A DNA stretch of 9,704 nt from Betaproteobacteria bacterium RIFCSPLOWO2_02_FULL_62_17 (GTDB taxonomy: Bacteria; Pseudomonadota; Gammaproteobacteria; Burkholderiales; SG8-39), in assembly GCA_001770355.1 (NCBI GenBank), contig MEQV01000153.1, forward strand, positions 1 to 9,704, written 5' to 3'. The notes beneath the pieces were generated by a model, which made no database searches, was not told the origin of the DNA, and saw nothing but the letters and a program-made list of their open reading frames with translations. The translations under genes and the position numbers were made by a program. Positions 1-6,467 of the stretch are shown one piece after another; position 1 is the stretch's first letter; each line of letters opens with the position of its first letter.

Positions 1-717
1 GCGGAACTGGCGCTGGGAGGAACCGCGGTCGGCACCGGGCTCAACGCCCATCCCGAATTCGGCGCGCGCGTGGCGCAAGCGCTTGCCGAGGCGACGCAAC
101 TGCCGTTCGTGCCGGCGCCCAACAAGTTCGAGGCGCTCGCCGCGAATGACGCATTGGTCCATGCCCATGGCGCGTTGAAGACCGTGGCGGTCTCGCTCAA
201 CAAGATCGCCAACGACATCCGCTGGCTGGCCTCGGGCCCGCGCGCGGGACTGGGGGAAATCAGCATCCCGGAAAACGAACCCGGCAGCTCCATCATGCCC
301 GGCAAGGTCAACCCGACCCAGTCCGAGGCGCTCACCATGCTGTGCGCGCAGGTGCTGGGCAACGATGTCGCGCTGAATATCGGCGGCGCATCGGGCAATT
401 TCGAATTGAACGTGTTCAAGCCGCTCATCATCCACAACTTCCTGCAGAGCGCGCGGCTGCTCGCGGACGGTGCGCGCAGTTTCGAGGAAAACTGCGCCCG
501 CGGCATCGAGCCCAACCATGAGCGCATCGGCGCGCTGCTCGCGCAGTCGCTGATGCTGGTGACAGCGCTCAACCCGCACATAGGCTACGACAAGTCGGCC
601 GAGATCGCCAAGAAGGCGCACCGCGAAGGAACCAGCCTGCGGGAAGCCGCGCTCGCATCGGGCCACGTCACATCGGAGCAGTTTGACGCCTGGGTGAGGC
701 CGGAAAATATGCTTTGA
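1..717 (+). CDS. fumC: Class II fumarate hydratase, C-terminal half (5' end outside window)
   Basis: This encodes the C-terminal 238 residues of a class II (iron-independent) fumarase, the cytoplasmic TCA-cycle enzyme that interconverts fumarate and (S)-malate. The reading frame is open from base 1, so the gene starts before the window; the GTG at 70 is internal. The first codons give the fumarase segment GGTAVGTGLNAHPEF. The superfamily signature GSSIMPGKVNP lies at bases 283-315 and carries the SS-loop serine, the lysine and the asparagine of the active site. The protein ends in WVRPENML, the usual end of FumC proteins (about 460 residues in full), so the 3' end is intact. The catalytic histidine region expected upstream is not visible. 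Argininosuccinate lyase and aspartase share the signature, but the GGTAVGTGLN segment and the C-terminus fit fumarase best. The gene converges with the Bug receptor gene. Confidence 0.95.
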   Translation, partial: AELALGGTAVGTGLNAHPEFGARVAQALAEATQLPFVPAPNKFEALAANDALVHAHGALKTVAVSLNKIANDIRWLASGPRAGLGEISIPENEPGSSIMPGKVNPTQSEALTMLCAQVLGNDVALNIGGASGNFELNVFKPLIIHNFLQSARLLADGARSFEENCARGIEPNHERIGALLAQSLMLVTALNPHIGYDKSAEIAKKAHREGTSLREAALASGHVTSEQFDAWVRPENML

Positions 718-730
718 ACCGGTCCTTGGA

Positions 731-1720
731 TTACTCGGGCGTCAGACCAACCGCCTTCGCAATTTCAGCGAAGCCCTCGATCTCCGCGATCATGGCCTTG
801 GCAAACGCCTCCGGCCCCATTCCCACCGGGCGTATGCCCAGTTCGTCCATGCGCGCATCGATGGCCGGATCGGCGAGCGTTGCCATGATCGCGGCGTGCA
901 CGCGCGCGACAATGGATTGCGGCAGGCCCGCCGGACCGGCAAAACCATTCCACGAAGGCACCGGCTTGTAAGCCGGCACCACCTCGGTCAGTGCCGGAAT
1001 CTCGGGAATGCGCCGGTAGCGCGCGCTATCCATCACCGCGAGCACCTTCACCTTGCCGCTGGCGATGTGCTGGCGGATGACCGTGTACGACGGAAAATAC
1101 ACCAGGATGCGGCCGGTGAGCAGATCGTTCTGCGCATTCGCCGAGTTTCTTCCCGAGTAGGGCACATGCACCATCTTCAGGCCGGCGGCCGCGCTGAGCG
1201 TCTCCCCCATCATGTGAAACGGCGAACCGATGCCGGTGCTGCCGTAGGTGAGCTTGCCCGGATTTTGCTTGGCGTAATCCAAGAACTCCCTGGCATTGTT
1301 CGGCGGCAGCGACGCGTTGATGGTGAGCAGCGTGATCGACTTCGACGCGATACCGATGGGGGTGAAGTCCTTCACCGAATCGAACGGCGGATTCTTCATG
1401 AGAAAACGATTCGAAACCATCGTTCCCGCGCCGACATAGAGCAGGTTGTAGCCATCGGGCGGGGAAGTCGCCACGACGCTGCCGGCGATGGTGCCATTGG
1501 CGCCGGGGCGGCTCTCGAACACCAGCGGCTGACCGAGGATCTCGCCCATCTTCGGCGCCATCAATCGGCCCGCGACGTCGCCGTTACTGCCCGGCGGATG
1601 CGAGCTGATCAACTTGATCGGCTTCACCGGGAAATCCTGCGCGTGCAGCGCGAATGGCGCAGCGAAGCAGCAGGCTCCGAGCATCGCAAATTTCAATGTG
1701 GATCTTGACTGACGATGCAT
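731..1720 (-). CDS. Bug/TctC-family tripartite tricarboxylate transporter substrate-binding protein
   Basis: This encodes a 329-residue periplasmic receptor of the Bug (TctC) family, whose members bind small carboxylates or related solutes for tripartite tricarboxylate transporters or for sensing. Residues 1-27 form a Sec signal peptide: basic start MHRQSR, hydrophobic core, probable cleavage after ALHA. The mature part shows family landmarks: HPPGSNGD near 41-48 (the usual PGGxxD loop), LGQPLVFESRPGANGT at 62-77, SPPDGYNLLY at 86-95, YGSTGIGSPFHMMGE at 159-173 and VPYSG at 186-190. The length is normal for the family. The start at 1720 is chosen because the signal peptide begins there and AGGAAAGGA lies just upstream; the frame stays open for 60 more codons with no family similarity. 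No TctA or TctB membrane partner is in the window, so it is an orphan receptor here. The ligand cannot be predicted. Confidence 0.93.
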   Translation of the reverse strand: MHRQSRSTLKFAMLGACCFAAPFALHAQDFPVKPIKLISSHPPGSNGDVAGRLMAPKMGEILGQPLVFESRPGANGTIAGSVVATSPPDGYNLLYVGAGTMVSNRFLMKNPPFDSVKDFTPIGIASKSITLLTINASLPPNNAREFLDYAKQNPGKLTYGSTGIGSPFHMMGETLSAAAGLKMVHVPYSGRNSANAQNDLLTGRILVYFPSYTVIRQHIASGKVKVLAVMDSARYRRIPEIPALTEVVPAYKPVPSWNGFAGPAGLPQSIVARVHAAIMATLADPAIDARMDELGIRPVGMGPEAFAKAMIAEIEGFAEIAKAVGLTPE

Positions 1721-1889
1721 GCTGCGTCCTTTCCTGGTTCGCGTACAAGGGGGCGAATCGGCACATGGTAAGTGAAACCCTGGCGCCGCCTCAACCACCG
1801 TATTCGACCCGGGATGTGACGCAAAGCAGGCGTCCGGAGCTTGCTGAATGACATCGGGAATGTGCCCCGAAAAGCACGGCTGGCGGGCG

Positions 1890-1907
1890 TTTCCGGCCAT
1901 TTTCCGG
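1890..1907 (+). repeat. Helically phased direct repeat TTTCCGG upstream of the aroE-like promoter
   Basis: TTTCCGG occurs at 1890-1896 and again at 1901-1907, exactly 11 bases apart, about one helical turn. It abuts the candidate -35 box. The arrangement could be a regulator binding site, but with only two 7-base copies in GC-rich DNA it may be chance. Confidence 0.2.
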
Positions 1908-1908
1908 G

Positions 1909-1938
1909 GGGACAGTCGGGCTCCCTAAGGCGTAATAT
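1909..1938 (+). promoter_or_regulatory. Candidate sigma70 promoter of the aroE-like/terC pair
   Basis: A TAATAT hexamer at 1933-1938 fits a -10 box (5 of 6). GGGACA at 1909-1914 fits a -35 box (4 of 6) at a spacing of 18 bases. Transcription would start near 1945, too close to the ATG at 1950 for normal initiation but about 29 bases before the ATG at 1974, which supports the downstream start. This is inferred by eye from consensus only. Confidence 0.35.
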
Positions 1939-1973
1939 GCCGACCTTTCATGCCAATTAGCAGGGCAGCACCG

Positions 1974-2816
1974 ATGACAGCTTCCGATCGTTTCCTCATG
2001 GCCGGCGTGATGGGCTGGCCGGTGATGCACTCGCGCTCGCCGGTGCTGCACAATTATCTGTTCAAGCAGTACCGGCTGGCGGGCACCTACGTCCCGCTGG
2101 CGATCCGTCCCGAGGGACTGCAGGCGGCGCTGCGCGCCTTGCATCCGCTGGGGTTTTCCGGCTGCAACCTCACCATCCCGCACAAGCAGCAGGCGATGTC
2201 GATTGTCGATGAAGTCGACACGGTCGCGAAAAGCATCGGCGCCATCAGTTGCGTGCTGGCGCGCCCCGACGGCTCGCTGGCCGGCAGCAACAACGATTGC
2301 TACGGGTTCATTCAGAACCTGAAACAGGAGCAGCCCGGGTGGCGTGCCGGCGCCGGACCCATCGCGGTGATCGGCGCCGGCGGCGGATCGCGCGCGGTGT
2401 GCTACGGCCTGGCGCAGGAAGGCGCGAAAGAGATTCGCCTGGTGAACCGCACGCTCGCGCACGCCCAGGGGATCGCCGGCGAATTCGGGGGGCCAATCAG
2501 CGCCTATCCGTGGGAGCGGCGCCATGAGCTGCTGGACGGAGTTGCGCTGGTGGTCAACACCACCAGCCAGGGCATGGTGGGGAATCCGCCGCTGGACATC
2601 CAGCTCGACAAGCTCCCGGCGAACGCGCTGGCCGCGGACATCATCTACATTCCGCTGGAGTCGCCGTTTCTCGCCGCCGCACGACAACGCGGCAATAAAA
2701 CCGTCAATGGACTTGGCATGCTCATGCACCAGGTGCGCCCTGCCTGGAAAGCCTGGTTCGGCATCGATCCGGAAATAAAGGCGGAACTGCGCGCGCTGGT
2801 CGAGAAGACCATCTGA
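1974..2816 (+). CDS. Shikimate dehydrogenase (AroE)-like NAD(P)-dependent oxidoreductase
   Basis: This encodes a 280-residue cytoplasmic protein of the shikimate/quinate dehydrogenase family, which reversibly reduces 3-dehydroshikimate or related hydroaromatic acids. The substrate domain carries HSRSPVLHN (19-27), the catalytic lysine in NLTIPHK (K71) and the catalytic aspartate D108. The nucleotide-binding domain has GAGGGSR (134-140) and NRT (158-160). The C-terminal helix keeps the conserved glutamine (Q253 in MLMHQ). Two pocket positions differ from the family: the usual GA(V/L)NT reads GAISC (S92 in place of the shikimate-binding Asn), and the usual NTD reads NND (N107 in place of Thr). 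It may therefore use another substrate, and I do not assign it the biosynthetic aroE role. The start at 1974 has AGGG eight bases upstream; an in-frame ATG at 1950 adds 8 residues but has no ribosome site. It lies 30 bases before terC. Confidence 0.88.
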   Translation: MTASDRFLMAGVMGWPVMHSRSPVLHNYLFKQYRLAGTYVPLAIRPEGLQAALRALHPLGFSGCNLTIPHKQQAMSIVDEVDTVAKSIGAISCVLARPDGSLAGSNNDCYGFIQNLKQEQPGWRAGAGPIAVIGAGGGSRAVCYGLAQEGAKEIRLVNRTLAHAQGIAGEFGGPISAYPWERRHELLDGVALVVNTTSQGMVGNPPLDIQLDKLPANALAADIIYIPLESPFLAAARQRGNKTVNGLGMLMHQVRPAWKAWFGIDPEIKAELRALVEKTI

Positions 2817-2846
2817 GTTACCAGGCATCCATTCGGGAAATATCCA

Positions 2847-3575
2847 ATGGAAATCCTGGCGGAGATTCAAACCGCAGCGTTCTGGAGCGGCTTGCTCGCG
2901 GTCGTCTGGGTCAACGTCATCCTTTCCAGCGATAACGCGGTGGTCATCGCGCTGGCAGTGCGCACACTCCCCGGGCACCAGCAGAACAAAGCCTTGGCCT
3001 GGGGTACCGGCGGCATCGTCTTGGTGCGGATCATTCTGACCATCGTGGCGGTCGAGGCGCTGAAGTATCCCTTGCTGAAGATCGCCGGGGCGGTGCTGTT
3101 GTTGTGGATCGCGATCAGACTGCTGGTGGCGGAAGACGGCGAAAAAACAATCGAAAGTTCCGACAACCTGATTCAGGCCGTCAAGACCATTCTGCTCGCC
3201 GACCTGGTGATGAGCCTGGACAACTTCATCGCGGTGGCGGCGGCAGCCAAGGGCAGCGTGCTGCTGCTGGTTCTCGGACTGGTGATCAGCATCCCGCCGG
3301 TGATCTTCGGCGCGACCGTCCTTGTGAAACTGATGGAACGCTTCCCGATCATCATTACCATCGGGGCGGCGCTGCTCGGCTGGGTCGCGGGTGAAATGCT
3401 GGTGACCGATCCGCTCGTGCTGATCTGGGTAGCCGCGAACCTGCCCTGGATGGAAATACACCTGCCCTTCGGAATGGAGGTCAGCTGGGCACAGATTACA
3501 GGTGCCGCCTTTGTGCTCGGCACCGGCAAGTGGCTGGCGTCCCGCCGCGAGGCCGGTGGGGAAAAAACCGCCTGA
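2847..3575 (+). CDS. TerC/YjbE-family integral membrane protein
   Basis: This encodes a 242-residue inner-membrane protein of the TerC family, closest to the YjbE-type subgroup; several TerC proteins export Mn2+ or help metallate exported enzymes. About seven hydrophobic segments are visible: roughly 12-39, 53-69, 75-94, 111-132, 136-161, 168-185 and 214-232. The two diagnostic acidic motifs sit inside membrane segments: SSDNAVVIALA at 27-37 and MSLDNFIAVAAAAKG at 122-136, whose Asp and Asn residues are the likely metal ligands. A GGGA ribosome site lies eight bases before the ATG. With only 30 bases to the AroE-like gene it is probably in the same transcript. There is no room for the yybP-ykoY manganese riboswitch that often precedes yjbE-type genes, so any metal control must lie farther upstream. 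Manganese as substrate is a family-level inference. Confidence 0.9.
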   Translation: MEILAEIQTAAFWSGLLAVVWVNVILSSDNAVVIALAVRTLPGHQQNKALAWGTGGIVLVRIILTIVAVEALKYPLLKIAGAVLLLWIAIRLLVAEDGEKTIESSDNLIQAVKTILLADLVMSLDNFIAVAAAAKGSVLLLVLGLVISIPPVIFGATVLVKLMERFPIIITIGAALLGWVAGEMLVTDPLVLIWVAANLPWMEIHLPFGMEVSWAQITGAAFVLGTGKWLASRREAGGEKTA

Positions 3576-3596
3576 GCGCAACGGGCAGGCTCACGC

Positions 3597-4550
3597 TCAC
3601 CGCGTGATTTTGTCGACCTCGGCAAGTTCCTCGGCGCTGAGCGCCCAGGATGCAGCCTTCACATTGGCTTCGACCTGCGCAGGGGTGGTGGCCCCGGCAA
3701 TGACGCAGCCGACAAAGGGCTGCGCGACCAGCCAGCTCATCGCCAGTTCCAGCAGCGTATGTCCGCGCCCCTCGGCGAAAGCGCGCAAGGCCTCGACTTT
3801 CCTGGCGGTCGCTTCGTTCTGAAAGCGCGCTTCGAACCGCGTGGGATTCGCGAAGCGCGAACCGGCGGGCGGCGGCGTGCCCGGTTTGTACTTCCCCGTG
3901 AGCATGCCGCTCGCCAGGGGGTAGAAAGGCAGGATGCAGATACCGCAGGAGCGTGCCGCGGGCACCATCTCCGCCTCGATGCCCCGATTGACCAGCGAAT
4001 ATTCATGCTGGTGCGAAATGAATTGCGCGAGCCCGAGGTTGCGCGCGGTCCAGTTCGCCTCGACAAATTGCCAGGCCGCGACCCCCGAGCAGCCGATATA
4101 ACGCACCTTGCCCTGGCGGACCAGGTCATCGAGCGTGCGTAGGGTCTCCTCGATGGGCGTGAGCGGGTCGGCGGCATGCAACTGGTAGAGGTCAATCCAG
4201 TCGGTTTTCAGGCGCCTGAGACTCGCCTCGACTGCGGTGATGATGTAGCGGCGCGATGCGCCTTTGAGCTTCCCCGCGTCGTCCATGGCGTGACCGAATT
4301 TGGTCGAGACCACGATGTCCTTGCGGCGCGCCCCGAGGGCGTCCCCAAGCACGATTTCGGCCGCTCCGGTTTCGCCGCCGCCGCGCTTGCCGTATGTGTC
4401 GGCCGAATCAAAGAAGGTGACGCCCATGTCGAGCGCCTTGTGCACAACGGCGCGGGTCTCGGCGGCGTTGAGCCTGCCGCCGAAATTGTTTCCGCCCAGT
4501 CCCACCGCCGAAACCAGCAGTCCGGAATTCCCCAGGTTGCGTTGCTGCAT
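3597..4550 (-). CDS. Aldo/keto reductase
   Basis: This encodes a 317-residue NADPH-dependent aldo/keto reductase, a cytoplasmic TIM-barrel enzyme that reduces aldehydes or ketones to alcohols. The full catalytic tetrad is visible: D48 and Y53 in FFDSADTYG, K84 in VVSTKFGH and H125 in LYQLHAAD. QHEYSLVNR (181-189), FYPLASGMLTGKY (209-221) and the C-terminal cofactor segment VIAGATTPAQVEAN (283-296) place it among the bacterial oxidoreductases annotated as YajO, YhdN or L-glyceraldehyde-3-phosphate reductase-like. The loop after Y53 (KRGGGETGAAE) looks slightly longer than usual. The start at 4550 has the ribosome site AGGAG nine bases upstream. The frame stays open far upstream through the hydrolase gene, but that extension is antisense. 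It is transcribed divergently from the hydrolase gene and converges with terC. The natural substrate is unknown. Confidence 0.94.
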   Translation of the reverse strand: MQQRNLGNSGLLVSAVGLGGNNFGGRLNAAETRAVVHKALDMGVTFFDSADTYGKRGGGETGAAEIVLGDALGARRKDIVVSTKFGHAMDDAGKLKGASRRYIITAVEASLRRLKTDWIDLYQLHAADPLTPIEETLRTLDDLVRQGKVRYIGCSGVAAWQFVEANWTARNLGLAQFISHQHEYSLVNRGIEAEMVPAARSCGICILPFYPLASGMLTGKYKPGTPPPAGSRFANPTRFEARFQNEATARKVEALRAFAEGRGHTLLELAMSWLVAQPFVGCVIAGATTPAQVEANVKAASWALSAEELAEVDKITR

Positions 4551-4639
4551 TTCCAAACTCTCCTTTGATGATCTCGAAACGAGTCTAGCGCAGTAGGCGG
4601 CATGGCGTGCGCGGGCGGGCGGGCAAAGTTTTCCGATTC

Positions 4640-4652
4640 GCCGATAATCGGC
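4640..4652. promoter_or_regulatory. Perfect inverted repeat in divergent promoter region, candidate operator
   Basis: GCCGAT-A-ATCGGC is a perfect 6+1+6 palindrome in the 138-base gap between the divergent aldo/keto reductase and hydrolase genes, 37 bases before the hydrolase start. It contains GATAAT (4643-4648), which resembles a -10 box reading toward the hydrolase, although no convincing -35 box lies at the right distance. The position suits a repressor site acting on one or both genes. This is inference from symmetry and position. Confidence 0.35.
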
Positions 4653-4688
4653 ATTTCGATCACCGCTCACCTGACAGGAACCGCAATC

Positions 4689-6425
4689 ATGGCAACCAAT
4701 CAGCAGACCCAGGGACGCTACGGCATCGTGGTGGACAAGGATGTCGAAATCCCCATGCGCGATGGCGCGAAGCTCATTGCCAACGTCTACCGCCCAAACG
4801 CGCCGGGAAAGTTTCCGGCGCTTACCGCCTGCGGGCCCTATGGCAAGGATGTGCACCTGAAGGATAATTTTCCGAACGCCTACGCCTACATCGAAAAACA
4901 CCAGCGCGAAATCCTGGAAAACTCCTCGGGCAAATATCTGCAGCACGAAATGCCGGATCTGGAATGCTTCGTGCGCGAAGGCTATGTGGTGGTGCGCGGC
5001 GACATCCGCGGCACCGGCAAGACCCCGGGGTTTCAAGATCCCAACTGCCCGACCGAGTACCGCGACGGCTGCGACGTGGTCGAGTGGGCCGCGGCGCAAC
5101 CCTGGTGCAGCGGCAAGGTCGGCATGGTGGGCATCTCCTACCACGCGGTGGGCCAGTGGATGGTGGCCGCGCAAAAACCTCCGCACCTTGCCTGCATCCT
5201 GCCCTGGCACGGCACCGCGGAGTTCTACGACTGCCGCAGCCGCCACGGCGGCATTTTCTGCGATGGCTTCACGCGCGGCTGGTGGGAGCGTCAGAGGGTC
5301 TATCAGCATGGCTGCCCCGACAGCCCTTACAAGGACATCTTCAGCGGCGAACGCCACACCGGACCGGCACTTATCCCGCAGGCGGAACGGGACGCCAAGC
5401 GCTCCGATTACGTCAACAACATCCTGGCGCATCCGCTGCTCGACGACTGGTACCGCGAGCGCATGCCGCGCTACGAAAATATCGAAGTGCCGTCGCTGGT
5501 GGTGGCGAACTGGGGCGGCCTGGCCCTGCATTTGCGCGGCACCATAGAGGCGTTTACCAAGATTGCGTCGAAACAAAAGTGGCTCAAGGTCGAGTCCGGG
5601 CCCTACTTCACCACGCCGATGCTGCCCAAGAGCATCGCGCTGCAACTGCGTTTCTTTGACCGCTACCTCAAAGGCATGGAAAACGGTTGGGAAAAGGAAC
5701 CGCGCGTAGAAGTCTCGATCCGCGGCACCGACGACTCGGTCAAGCGCTGGATTCCCGATACGCAGTGGCCCATGAGCGGCACGCAATGGACGCGCCTGCA
5801 CCTCGATCTGGCCGCTGCCGCCCTCACCGCGCAGGCGGCCGCCAAGAGCGGCACCGCCAGCTTCGATGCGAGCGGCGAAGGCATCGCCTTTCGCACCGCG
5901 CCCCTGGACCGTGAACTGGTTTTCGCCGGGCCGCTGAAACTGCGCCTGTGGATTTCTTCGACCACGCCCGACGCGGATTTTTTCATCACGCTGCGTTCCT
6001 ACGATCCGCAGGGAAACGAGGCAACCTTCGTAACCGCGATCGAACCCAAATCGCCGGTGTCGCAGGGATGGCTGCGCGCATCGCACCGCAAGACCGACGC
6101 GAAGCTCTCTACCGAGTGGTTGCCGTCACACACCCACGACGTCGAGCAACTTCTCAAACCCGGCGAGGTGGTGCAGCTGGATATTCCGGTATGGCCGGCC
6201 AGTCTTGCCCTGCCCGCGGGACATTGCCTGGAACTGATTGTCGCCGGCAAGGATTTCGAGCGCCCGCTTCCGGAAGGGGCGCCCAAGGGCGCGCTGCGCG
6301 GATCGGGTCTTTATTTGCACAAGGACCCGGTTGACCGGCCGCCTGAACGTTTCGCCGGCACCTATACGCTGCACTCCGGCAATGGACGGGAATGCTACCT
6401 GCTGCTGCCGGTGGTCAAGGCCTGA
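4689..6425 (+). CDS. CocE/NonD-family (S15-like) alpha/beta hydrolase
   Basis: This encodes a 578-residue protein of the CocE/NonD or X-Pro dipeptidyl-peptidase S15 type, a family that hydrolyses esters or amides. No signal peptide is seen, so it is probably cytoplasmic. The N-terminal part begins with VEIPMRDGAKL (19-29) and continues with GDIRGTG (104-110) and YRDGCDVVEWAAAQPW (124-139). The nucleophile is S150 in GISYHAVGQW, followed by the oxyanion-side segment PWHGTAEFYDCRSRHGG (172-188). A C-terminal jelly-roll domain begins around 365 and includes GPLKLRLW (414-421) and GWLRASHR (460-467). Aligned on cocaine esterase, the triad Asp (WYD) reads WGG (G277) and the His (GPWSH) reads GPYFT (T308), so the standard triad is incomplete. 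The start at 4689 has AGGA nine bases upstream; the frame also opens 29 codons earlier. Substrate unknown. Confidence 0.88.
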   Translation: MATNQQTQGRYGIVVDKDVEIPMRDGAKLIANVYRPNAPGKFPALTACGPYGKDVHLKDNFPNAYAYIEKHQREILENSSGKYLQHEMPDLECFVREGYVVVRGDIRGTGKTPGFQDPNCPTEYRDGCDVVEWAAAQPWCSGKVGMVGISYHAVGQWMVAAQKPPHLACILPWHGTAEFYDCRSRHGGIFCDGFTRGWWERQRVYQHGCPDSPYKDIFSGERHTGPALIPQAERDAKRSDYVNNILAHPLLDDWYRERMPRYENIEVPSLVVANWGGLALHLRGTIEAFTKIASKQKWLKVESGPYFTTPMLPKSIALQLRFFDRYLKGMENGWEKEPRVEVSIRGTDDSVKRWIPDTQWPMSGTQWTRLHLDLAAAALTAQAAAKSGTASFDASGEGIAFRTAPLDRELVFAGPLKLRLWISSTTPDADFFITLRSYDPQGNEATFVTAIEPKSPVSQGWLRASHRKTDAKLSTEWLPSHTHDVEQLLKPGEVVQLDIPVWPASLALPAGHCLELIVAGKDFERPLPEGAPKGALRGSGLYLHKDPVDRPPERFAGTYTLHSGNGRECYLLLPVVKA

Positions 6426-6438
6426 CCCTCAGGTCGCT

Positions 6439-6460
6439 GCCGGCGCTTGATCAAGCCGGC
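6439..6460. terminator. Possible bidirectional terminator hairpin
   Basis: In the 42-base gap between the convergent hydrolase and aldolase genes, GCCGGC (6439-6444) pairs with GCCGGC (6455-6460) across a 10-base loop. An alternative fold uses the inner palindrome CTTGATCAAG. No run of T follows on either strand, so it is not a classical intrinsic terminator. Confidence 0.35.
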
Positions 6461-6467
6461 CGCATGC

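Noticed and set aside
696..726. Possible hairpin GGCCGG/CCGGTC around the fumC stop as a terminator
   Set aside because: The stem includes a G-T wobble, the loop is about 15 bases and no T-run follows; it lies partly in coding sequence.
896..1708. 270-codon plus-strand open frame opposite the Bug receptor
   Set aside because: Arg/His-rich antisense shadow without domain features; the minus-strand gene has a signal peptide and family motifs.
1950..1973. Earlier ATG for the AroE-like gene
   Set aside because: No ribosome site upstream, and the candidate promoter would start transcription about five bases before it; the ATG at 1974 has AGGG at a good distance.
2817..2846. Possible yybP-ykoY manganese riboswitch before the TerC-family gene
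   Set aside because: The gap is only 30 bases, far too short for that aptamer, and no matching structure is seen.
1791..3581. 596-codon minus-strand open frame across the AroE-like and TerC genes
   Set aside because: Low-complexity composition rich in Gln, His, Arg and Asp with no recognisable motif; both plus-strand genes under it have clear families and ribosome sites.
3573..3599. TGAGCG/CGCTCA inverted repeat joining the stop codons of terC and the aldo/keto reductase
   Set aside because: The stem is only six bases with a 15-base loop and no T-run, and it largely reflects the two TGA stops and flanking codons; not enough for a terminator call.
4551..6086. Open minus-strand frame extending the aldo/keto reductase upstream to an 829-residue protein
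   Set aside because: The extra 512 codons lie antisense to the well-supported hydrolase gene, show no family features, are rich in Arg, Ala and His as GC-rich shadows are, and the reductase has its own ribosome site at 4560-4564.
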